Source of the DNA: Emiliania huxleyi CCMP1516 | Lineage: Eukaryota; Haptophyta; Isochrysidales; Noelaerhabdaceae | DNA length: 64,000 bases | Direction: 5' to 3' | Assembly (NCBI RefSeq): GCF_000372725.1 | Contig: NW_005195368.1 | Location: 208,433 to 272,432 of the forward strand | Part shown: positions 29,801-37,019 of the stretch, piece after piece | Layout: each line of letters opens with the position of its first letter | Position numbering within the stretch: the stretch's first letter is position 1 | Program-made: the position numbers and the translations under genes | Notes under the pieces: generated by a model | Database searches by the model: none | Told to the model about the DNA's origin: nothing | The model's input: only the letters and a program-made list of their open reading frames with translations

Positions 29801-29887
29801 CTGATCACCCAGAAGGGGCGCGACGCCCTCACAGCCTCGTGCGATGGCACCGACGGGCCGAAGCGGCCGTTCGTGCCGGCGGCGTGA
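26849..29887 (+). CDS. ADP-ribosyltransferase-like and leucine-rich-repeat protein
   Basis: A single intronless 1012-codon frame; I chose ATG 26849 (MEGSSSMQDW) over an upstream non-ATG start. Residues about 1-330 are unrecognised, with Asp/Gly-rich linkers. Residues about 520-640 show the R-S-E mono-ADP-ribosyltransferase signatures: VYRGISGAMLPDSFW (Arg), GGVEYAFMSTTLEEDVAKFY (Ser-Thr-Thr) and YPHEREITF (E-x-E, with Glu at both positions expected for arginine modification). The C-terminal about 230 residues form an RNI-type leucine-rich repeat (LGDAGIIHIADAISRG, KIGEDGFTHLMEVLL, AVGDDGLVALC, FTDRGALALAATLA). It likely transfers ADP-ribose from NAD to a protein chosen by the repeats. No signal peptide is seen, so cytosolic or nuclear. 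Target unknown. Confidence 0.75.
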   Translation: MEGSSSMQDWLAPRHVCTALMPILRSAFQAQEASAPDVAGGSGDAGFRRALRSKHTAQTMLQYAFQNNPIDAIIDAIADAIAKEACDVYADPDVVSRPASRREAEAQPMYAAVIAAVRAVEDDAALATEAEGVTVSAVIAADERDGAADGDGDGGRPRGGSKSMAELSSWRSSVSSTTAGDDLHELWSASSWAEGLGLSEIVAEALTAPLRAGKARYARKGGRWGRGKRSDSGGAAPADANVARYELPYVKELGRLATDGGLTFEAFVEFLLASALVPEIAAVLWDEAKAIAEEMPANTAELVDKFKQDGCFEMSYGSISTFFGGLEGLIGPPDPKMLPRMVYEHCNSDDSRQPIVATNYMTTTTPEIEWLFVTVGRAADPRAVAALAARGLTTWPVEEKLLAPGGNREHMRTPIAPDDPTMLSQREEVNGRLAEQKTSALCDEEFYGARLYTGPMFLKYNGTLRALASSSAPAPRKKLRRAGHWQRSTRQSQRPRASLAAEGERSPVNTYTTTLHCINSAIIKLSKLMTAETVYRGISGAMLPDSFWRPNAQKVRGGVEYAFMSTTLEEDVAKFYAAGGAKGSKAGVLFEVQMGMIDRGASMEWLSQYPHEREITFAPLTGLEVVNTTIDQSVLVVQVRLNINLQALTIEEVVSKRHKLCREIAQNVVSNFRPEKNDAWAPLVELDPQAPAKAKAELLRVAASVVEAPAHEFNEDSAFGERVNAIVAARAGVEWSVGLAAILSKCGLASVAELKAKGAAACAPVFRASEAALGDEMMSAVCILHQLGYLDETIEIDITQNTIGPASTKRWAELLDVRDLPKLQILGNWGNELGDAGIIHIADAISRGRLGGLEQMRCGANKIGEDGFTHLMEVLLTGVNPNLTVVGFYDNHTLGDQSVTTMAAVAAAGHLRKLEKTDLSTNAVGDDGLVALCAAEREHGAFPSLLEMRVAFNRFTDRGALALAATLAAGGFPKLTLLDFTMNKLITQKGRDALTASCDGTDGPKRPFVPAA

Positions 29888-30205
29888 CTTTCCTGTCCAC
29901 CGAGTCGCCCCGCGCGGCACAGACGGAGCGCGTGCGCGTGACAGGAAGCTCTCGGCAGGTTGGGTGGGAAGCAAGCTAAAAACCCGGTTGTTTCTTTTTT
30001 GCACTCGAATCTGTGAACCTCGCGGGGGCTCGAGTCTTGCTCACGCTGCTCCATACCTAAATCTCTTCCGACAGAGAGCAGCTGGGATTTGCGTCGCTGC
30101 TGGCCAATGGCAATGCCTCTGGCAGTGCATATTCTGCTTTTGGCAGCTGTTCCACCGAGGCTGTGGGGTGCCGCACCCGCTGTTGTATAGCGCAATCGGC
30201 ACCCA

Positions 30206-30269
30206 CCCGTATCTGCAGTATCTGCAGTATCTGCAGTATCTTGCAGTATCTGCAGTATCTGCAGTATCC
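30206..30269. repeat. 9-bp (cagtatctg)n repeat, second locus
   Basis: About seven copies of the unit seen at 24658-24771, with one slipped copy (cttgcagtat). Confidence 0.9.
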
Positions 30270-31129
30270 GCGTACAAGCGGCGAAGTCTGTGGTATTGAA
30301 GTATGCATGCTTCAAGTGCTTCGCCATACTTCGACACTTGTATGTGGGAGGTATGGCAGTATTGTGCCGCCCCTCTCGCTCGCAGTATTCTCCCGTGACG
30401 AAAAACGAACACAGACCAAGCGCTAAGCGTGAGGACACGAGTTCGAATACGTAGGAGGCATCTGGGCAAAATTGAGCCCGCCCAGGTGTGAACAAAAATA
30501 TAAGGGTCGACCAGGTTTCGAACTGGGGACCTCCCGCATGCGGGAAGGCTTCCAGCAAGATACGCTGGAGTTGAAAGGAAGAGAAGGGCTGGAACAACCT
30601 ATTAATAAATAAAAATAGAAATAAAACCGGGGGAACTAGACACAACAGATACGCACACCGACGCCCGAAGTGCCAAGAAGGACGTCATTAGTACGAAACC
30701 TCAGAAGGCCATGGGCGCTGAGAGAACATTCCCTCGAGAGGACAAAAAAAGAAAAAGCCGTGGCACCCCTCCAGCCCTCCTTGCGCGGTGTCCCCCGCTA
30801 TGTGTCGCCGATTGGGGCACGCTATCCTGTGCAGTCAGGGCAAGCGGGGGAGGGGGGCAGTCCCTTTGACGTATGTATCTCTGGGTTCTGTCTCCAGTCT
30901 CGGAGGGGGGCAAGAAGCTAAGAATATTTGATTTTCTCGCTCGCAGTATTGCAGTACGAGGAGGCCGGACGCCGGTATCTGGGTACCGGGCGCACTGGGC
31001 ACGAGTACAGCAGTACGGATACCTGGCCCTACCACAGTGTGAGTCCTTGTCAGGTATGGCAGTATGGCGCTGACTTCCTAATGTACCCCAGTATAGCCAG
31101 CCATTCGCGCCGCGCGGATACTTTTATAT

Positions 31130-31138
31130 ACTCCACTT
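31130..31138 (+). promoter_or_regulatory. Candidate TATA box of the FAD monooxygenase gene
   Basis: The word ttttatata stands out in GC-rich DNA about 350 bp before ATG 31480. A start site near 31160 would imply a 5' leader of about 320 bases. Weak evidence. Confidence 0.3.
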
Positions 31139-31479
31139 GCCCGCGAAGGTGCCGCCTTGGCTCTGTAATCGTCCGTCCGCCGCTCTGTAACATCGTCCGC
31201 CATGACACCGCAGACACGACCGCCTTGCGCGACTGGTGTTCACACACGAGGCGTGAGGGACTTGGAGCATCGGGTGAACTCGGGCGGACATATCCGGCGC
31301 GAAGGCACGGGCGACCGTGAAGCAGTAAGGGAGTCGGCGCGGACCAGCGCCCCCGTCGCTCGCTGCGTCTCCTTCACGGCCGCGCCCTGCGCGCCGATGA
31401 CGACGCCGCGCCCGCCTTTGTCCTCTCGCGCCGCGCAGACTCTCAACACCGCCTCCGCCATCGATCTGCACGACGGCAT

Positions 31480-33057
31480 ATGAAGATGACCGACAACAAA
31501 CATGACGACGATCCACACTACCACATCGTCGGTGGCGGGCCCGTCGGCTACGCGACGGCGCTCCTGCTGGCCAAGGACGGCATCCTCTCGACTGTCTACG
31601 AGTCTCGTGCATCCGTCGTCGACGTGCCTGAGGAATCCTACCCGATCGGCGTCAACGCGCGCGGCCTCCACACCCTCGGGCTCATCGACCCGTCGCTGGC
31701 CGCGTCCTGCCGCGACACCGGCAAGATCATCAACGCGTGGGAGATCTACGGTGGAGGTGGCTCGAAGGTGGCCGACCTCCCAAGCGGCGTGGTGTACGGC
31801 ACGTCTCGCGCCAGGGTCAACCTCATCCTGGCCGAGGCCGCGCTCCGGCCGGAGTTTGCGTCGCTCATCACGGTGGTCAACAACTACCGGCTCCGCTCCG
31901 TCCGCTTGGCGGCGCGCGAGCTGGTCTTCGAGGAGCGGCTGAGCGGCGGCGGCAAGCGCGAGGTGGTGGTGGCGACCGGCCCGAACGGGCGGGTGGTGGC
32001 GGCAGACGGCTGCAACTCCGCGGTGCGCCGCGCGGTCGACGAGCAGGACGAGGGCTTCTCGTGCACCGTGACGCCATGGAAGAACGAGTTCCGCGTCATC
32101 TTCGCGCCGCCGGGCGCGAGCGCGCCGGGGCTCGACAAGACCGTGCACTACATCTTCGCGGGGTTCTACGCGGCGACGGTCGACATGGGCGGGCAGCAGA
32201 CGTGGACGTGCGTCGTGGGCGCGCGCGACGGCGCGCCGCGCGCCGAGCGCGAGCTGCTGCTGTCGGAGGACCCGTCGGACGCCAACGTGACCGCGTTGCG
32301 CAAGCTGCTCGAGACGCGCTCGCCGCTGGTGGCGCCGATCTTCGGCGACGACGAGCTGCGCCGCTTCTTCGGCCGGCGCACCTTCCGCGGCGCGATGGTC
32401 CAGTGCTCGCGCGCCAACGTGGGCGAGTGGCTGGTGCTTCTGGGCGACGCGGCACACTCGGTCCTCCCTCCGACGGGCGAGGGCATCAACAGTGGCCTCG
32501 AGGACGCGGCCATCCTCGCGGCGAGCGTGCGCGGCGCCCCCACGGCGCCCTTCTCCGAGTACGAGGCGGCGCGTGGCGCCGACGTGGCGGGTCTGCTCTC
32601 GTACGCAAGCTACCTCAACGACGGCTTCGACCTCAAGGTGCCGGGCGAGGCGGGCGCGCGCCTCGCCTTCCAAATCCTCGAGTCGCTCCTGGGCGGCTGC
32701 GGCGTCGTGCCGCTCACCACCTCGCTCTTCGGCCCGCCCTCCGCCGAGCGCGCGCCCTACGGGCCGATGACGCGACGCTGGCGGCGGCGCAAGGCCGTGC
32801 TGCTGCCCCTCGCCCGGCTGCTCATCTATCCGTGGGCGTGGACCTTTGCGCTGCTGCGGCTGCCGTGGGTCGCCGCGCGCGGCCTCTGCCGCTGCTGCGC
32901 CCGCCGCTGTACGCCCGAGGAGATGAGCTCGCCCCTGCTGGGCGGCGGGCCGTCGAGCTCGAGGAGCATGAAGCCGCCCATCGACCTTGACGGCGCCGAC
33001 GCGGAGGCCGGCGGCGCGTCCGCTGCGAAGGAGCCCGCGCCCGCCCATGAGGTCTGA
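31480..33057 (+). CDS. FAD-dependent monooxygenase, kynurenine 3-monooxygenase-like
   Basis: A 525-residue intronless frame from ATG 31480. It has the aromatic-hydroxylase FAD signatures: IVGGGPVGYATALLLAKDG (dinucleotide-binding GxGxxG), VNARGLHTLGL, VVAADGCNSAVRR (DG fingerprint) and LVLLGDAAHSVLPPTGEGIN (GD motif). Order and spacing match group A flavin monooxygenases such as kynurenine 3-monooxygenase. The C-terminal third has a basic and hydrophobic stretch (RKAVLLPLARLLIYPWAWTF, ALLRLPWVAARGL) fitting a membrane anchor as in KMO, then a Cys pair and a Ser/Glu-rich tail. It would hydroxylate an aromatic substrate with NAD(P)H and oxygen. Exact substrate uncertain. Confidence 0.8.
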   Translation: MKMTDNKHDDDPHYHIVGGGPVGYATALLLAKDGILSTVYESRASVVDVPEESYPIGVNARGLHTLGLIDPSLAASCRDTGKIINAWEIYGGGGSKVADLPSGVVYGTSRARVNLILAEAALRPEFASLITVVNNYRLRSVRLAARELVFEERLSGGGKREVVVATGPNGRVVAADGCNSAVRRAVDEQDEGFSCTVTPWKNEFRVIFAPPGASAPGLDKTVHYIFAGFYAATVDMGGQQTWTCVVGARDGAPRAERELLLSEDPSDANVTALRKLLETRSPLVAPIFGDDELRRFFGRRTFRGAMVQCSRANVGEWLVLLGDAAHSVLPPTGEGINSGLEDAAILAASVRGAPTAPFSEYEAARGADVAGLLSYASYLNDGFDLKVPGEAGARLAFQILESLLGGCGVVPLTTSLFGPPSAERAPYGPMTRRWRRRKAVLLPLARLLIYPWAWTFALLRLPWVAARGLCRCCARRCTPEEMSSPLLGGGPSSSRSMKPPIDLDGADAEAGGASAAKEPAPAHEV

Positions 33058-33171
33058 GGCAGCGTGCTGTAGGTGTAAATGGTGTTGAGTTTTTTGAATG
33101 GACAATGACAGCTCGTTGCAGAGGAGGACAACAACCTCTCACAAGTTGTATGGTGACCATGGTGGTGGGCC

Positions 33172-33462
33172 TAATGCAAATACAAATACGAATACGACTA
33201 CGAATACGAATACGAATGCGAATACAAATACGAATACGAATACGAATACGAATGCAAATGCAAATACGAATACGACTACAAATACGAATACAAATACAAA
33301 TATGAATGCAAATACAAATACAAATACGAATACGACTGCAAATGCGAATACGAATACGAATACGAATACGAATACGAATGCAAATACAAATACGAATACG
33401 AATACGAATACGAATGCAAATACAAATACGAATACGACTACAAATACGAATACGACCACCCA
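33172..33462. repeat. Hexanucleotide (aatacg)n microsatellite
   Basis: About 48 units of aatacg with aatgca, aatgcg, aatacaa and gactac variants. It ends in a ccaggcccca repeat beside the second scaffold gap, and such repeats probably caused the gap. Confidence 0.95.
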
Positions 33463-33502
33463 GGCCCCACCCAGGCCCCACCCACCTAGGGAGGTCCCAC
33501 CC

Positions 33503-33602
33503 NNNNNNNNNNNNNNNNNNNNNNNNNNNNNNNNNNNNNNNNNNNNNNNNNNNNNNNNNNNNNNNNNNNNNNNNNNNNNNNNNNNNNNNNNNNNNNNNNN
33601 NN
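33503..33602. other. 100-N scaffold gap
   Basis: Exactly 100 Ns directly after the repeat block; the true missing length is unknown. Confidence 1.
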
Positions 33603-34028
33603 TGATGGTCAGAGTAGCACATATGGGCAGAGGACTAGAAGTCAAGGACACGTACCGCTCTAGTAGGAGGGGGTGCCAGGCGAGGGAATGGGACTGACAA
33701 GGGCTAGCTCGCCTGTCATGAGAGGGTTCCTTAACCCTTCCCTACCCCCGTCCCCCCGTAGGCTCGTCCGGACTCCGGACTCTCGTAGGTACGTTTCAGA
33801 GAATCAGTAGTAGCCCTACGTACGTTTCGAGACGCCCTAGGCGTCGGCCATTAGGCCCGGATTCTATCTATTTAAGGAAGTAAGCTAGTAGAAGAGACTT
33901 CCTTCACTTCCTATTATTCGTAAAAGCTACCTATACCACTTACGAAGGGGAGAGCCAGACATGGCCCGTTCGGGGAAGAGCAGCACGCGCATGCAAGATC
34001 GACGCGACGGCACTCGTCCAGCGCCAGC
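33603..34028. other. Lower-GC intergenic, no gene seen
   Basis: Marks a composition change from the GC-rich left side to the moderate-GC 33.6-36.9 kb segment. Contains gtaggtacgtttc and ctacgtacgtttcgagacg near-repeats (about 33786-33832). Confidence 0.5.
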
Positions 34029-34990
34029 ATGAGGGAGTACTGCCACAAAATGAAACATGCTCATCCCCACAATATGAGCAGCCTCCGGGCACTGCCGCAC
34101 TCTCGCTGGAGTGAGCCGCCACGCAAGCTGCTCCTCTACAACCACAACCCCAAAGCGGGTGGGGGCAGCGTGTATGCAGCCTTGGACCTAGCAATCGGTC
34201 AACGTTGCAGCAGCGTATTGAACGCGACACCAGATTGCTGGGCGACGGTTCATGAGGAATGCTTTTCGGGGCGAGAAGAGCAGGCACAATTCTTCGTGCT
34301 GGGCAGCGTGCGAGAGCCATGTGATCATTACTTATCGCTCTGGGCCTTTGGCTCTGCAGGGCGGGGCGTCAGCCCGTGCAACCAAGACAAAGAAGCTTCC
34401 CTGTGCAAAGAGCAGTATGGCAAAGACCCGCCATACTTCAACAGCTCGGCTGATGTCAACCGATTTCATCGCTGGATGGGGTTTCCAAGTGTTCAAGGCG
34501 AAGTTGCCCATCGCTTCATGAACAGTTATGTAGACGCAGAGGGGGAGACGTTCGTGGACTGCTGGGTCGTCACCGACCGCTTTCTGGACAGCCTGTTTCG
34601 CTGTCTTCGTATGTTCGCGAGCCAGGGTGGGAGGGTGCGCTGGGACGAGCACCGTGTTCGAACAATATTCCGAGATCAGCTGCCACCTTCCAACGTGCCC
34701 CCCTGGCCACCATCGGCCCCACCAGCATCTCAGATGACGAAGAATAGCCTCACGATGGATCCAAGAGCATACCACCACGGGCCATGTTCACAATACTTTG
34801 ACCGCAAATTGTCACTTGCTGTCCGTCACGGACCAGACGCAGCACTTTACGACTTGCGACCTTGGATTTGGCCGCAACTTTGGCTTTGCAGGATGTTGTC
34901 AGCCCAGCTACCCGCCGCCGCCCACGCATCCCGCGCAAGAGAAGGTGGCCTTGAATCTGGAGCAAGGGAGGGGCGGCGGAATGACCGAAG
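34029..34990 (+). pseudogene. Sulfotransferase-like gene, frame-broken at its 3' end
   Basis: PAPS-dependent sulfotransferase fold. ATG 34029; LLLYNHNPKAGGGSVYAALD is the 5'-phosphosulfate loop and FFVLGSVREPCDHYLSLWAF the 3'-phosphate loop (Arg and Ser present). Further conserved-looking segments are FVDCWVVTDRFLDSLFRCLR and RHGPDAALYDL. After TACGAC the expected tail (LGFGRNFGFAGCCQPSYP) continues in another frame; the 7-base ttgcgac is an apparent tandem duplication that causes the shift at about 34855-34862. The substrate would be a glycan or other hydroxyl compound. Codon use is less GC-rich than in flanking genes. A sulfatase-like gene follows on the same strand. Confidence 0.6.
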
Positions 34991-35114
34991 TTGGAGAGTA
35001 AGCAGGCAGCCTATGCAGCAAGCAACAGGTGCCAGTTTTATTCTCCGCATCCATTTCTCCTTCCCTTTTTTCTCGTTCTCACACGTGCGGCGTGCCGTTG
35101 CTTCAAGGCGGCTA

Positions 35115-35905
35115 TGCCCCCGACACTCGAAGAAGCTTCCAGGAGGCCAAATATACTCTGCTTCCTCTTTGACGACTACGATGGTGTGAACATGAGCGTG
35201 TACCCAGGGGGGCTTGCAGCGGGCTCGCAACCCAACTTGGAGAGGGTAGCACGAGAGGGCCTCGTCTTTGATCGTGCATTCACGTAGTCCAACCCACTGT
35301 GTGCACCATCGTTATACAGTTTCCTCACAGGGCGATATGGCACCTCTTGCTATAGCTCTGTCTGCCGTGGTGAAAGTGACTTCTCACCTCCAGCACATAA
35401 TAGTAGCACCAAGTTTGGTGTGCCAAACCCATTACACAAGGTCCAGGCTATGCCCAACCAGTTCAATGTCCCGCTTGAACACGACCGGTCGAACACCGGT
35501 GCACTTTTGGCGGATGCGGGCTATGCCACGGGCTTTACAGGCAAGTTCCATGTTGGGCCCTTGTGGACGCAAGAGCAGCTGCTTGAGTACTCCAGCGCGA
35601 ACCATAGCGACCGGTTAGGCATGAGCAATCTCTTCTGCCGGAATGAGCTGACTGCTCGGGAGATCATCCGGCGGACATACGGCTTCACCTGGGCGAAACA
35701 TGTCTACGACCAGAATATGCGTCAGCCATTCGCAGAGCACAACCCGGACTGGACCCTCGCTGCGGCACACGAATTTCTTGAGGCACATCAGCAGCAGGCG
35801 TTTTATTTACACGTGTGCACTACCCTGATGCATGGGACTCCAGGAAGTTGGGCGCGGGCGCTGGACTTTCCAGCCGTCTCGGGGGAGGGGCTTCTTGGTT
35901 GGTGA
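35115..35905 (+). pseudogene. Sulfatase-like gene with in-frame TAG and lost active-site motif
   Basis: ATG 35115 gives RRPNILCFLFDDYDGVNMSV, the metal-binding N-terminus of sulfatases (DD), and LERVAREGLVFDRAFT. An in-frame TAG (35285-35287) follows directly, then SNPLCAPSLYSFLTGRY, where the formylglycine motif C-x-P-S-R reads C-A-P-S-L. The same frame stays open to 35903: GYATGFTGKFHVGPLW, HNPDWTLAAAHEFLEAHQQQ and FYLHVCTTLMHGT. The region is about 260 codons, against the usual 450 or more, so the C-terminal half is missing. It is most simply a decayed gene; stop readthrough cannot be excluded. Confidence 0.7.
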
Positions 35906-37019
35906 AAGCACGCTGCCGCGAAGATATAATGTGACACCTTTAGGCACTTACGGACCGATCTATAGCTTGCTTTAGTTTACCGAACTTGTTTGTGGGTCGG
36001 TCCCGATTGAGTGCGTTGATTGTGGATTGAGTGTTACGGATCCCAAGACACATTTTATTAAGGTTTTCTGTGGTAGCACCTCCATCGGTCCGTGGCCCGA
36101 ACGAAAGCTAGTTCCACTGCGCAAGATATGCTCAAAACCAACGACACAGCACACAAAGAGTCAGCGAAGACGGTTGTTGTGGTACTACCAACATTTGAGA
36201 AGACACTGTCCGCCAAGAAGCAAGATCTCGCCATTCGCCTACAGGAGGTTATGACCCACCGGGTGGGAGCTATGGATACCGGAGTTCGAACTGTGTGTGG
36301 GCGCTGGGCGGCTTGCGTTGAGAACGCTAGTAGTAGTACACAGAACTCCTGTCGGCACATATACGCACACAGGGTGGTCCGAAATCAGGCGTCGAAGATT
36401 CCGTGGCGGCGGGAAGGGCGGCCGCAGCCGCCGCGAAAGCATATGTTCTCGAGGTTCTCGAGGTGGATATCCCTTGGCCGCGTTGGGTAGCGAGGGACGA
36501 GGATTGGTGTGACGCGATCCACGCAGGCGTGTTTTCTGGCGGCCGACCGTCAGTGCACGGAGTTGCCCCTTCTCCGACTGCCCCGGCTAGTTCACGAGTT
36601 TCGCGGGAGTGACCCCATGCGTCAAACCCGAGACCTAGCGCGGGTGGGTCGGAGGGGGCTCGCTGCAGGGAAGGGCGGTGTAAGTAGCCGATCCCTTGGC
36701 GGGAGTACCATCAAACCAGTATCTTCACTCTAATGGACTTGCCGCTTTTGTGTTTTGATGCCAACACAATGACTACCCCCACACGCTCCATAGGCGCCGC
36801 CATGCGCCAATGCAGTGGAGTAGGGTTACAGCTAGCGTATAACGAAAATGATATATATCTGCGCCTCCGCTGTGCATTCTGCGTTTTCTGCCATGCCCCC
36901 AGCCGACGATGACGCCCCGTAGCGCCCCGTAGCGTCACAACCCCGCCTCACTAGAGACACGAGCGCATGTGCCATCTCCCCGCGTCCCCGGCCAGCGGCG
37001 GCGCTGCCCCGTGCAGTAT
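35906..37019. other. Moderate-GC intergenic, no gene supported
   Basis: The longest frame (36092-36490, +) begins MARTKASSTAQDMLKTNDTA and has no recognised domain. The sequence becomes GC-rich again after about 36900, at the 3' end of the RCC1/HMG gene. Confidence 0.45.

Larger units (their letters stand above)
29888..31479. other. Intergenic with repeats and a tRNA-like fragment
   Basis: Holds a 9-bp repeat block (30206-30269), and on the minus strand around 30500-30570 a tRNA-like T-arm (agttcgaaacc) with an upstream cccgcatgcggg hairpin and a T-rich end, possibly a tRNA-derived SINE relic. A GTATC/GTAC-rich tract (about 30940-31090) follows, then ttttatata near 31130, about 350 bp before the FAD gene's ATG. 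Confidence 0.4.

Noticed and set aside
31240-33105. 621-codon minus-strand frame opposite the FAD monooxygenase
   Set aside because: It is the antisense shadow of a GC-rich gene; the plus strand carries all FAD motifs.
36092-36490. Frame starting MARTKASSTAQ, reminiscent of a histone H3 tail
   Set aside because: The similarity ends after five residues and nothing like the H3 fold follows.
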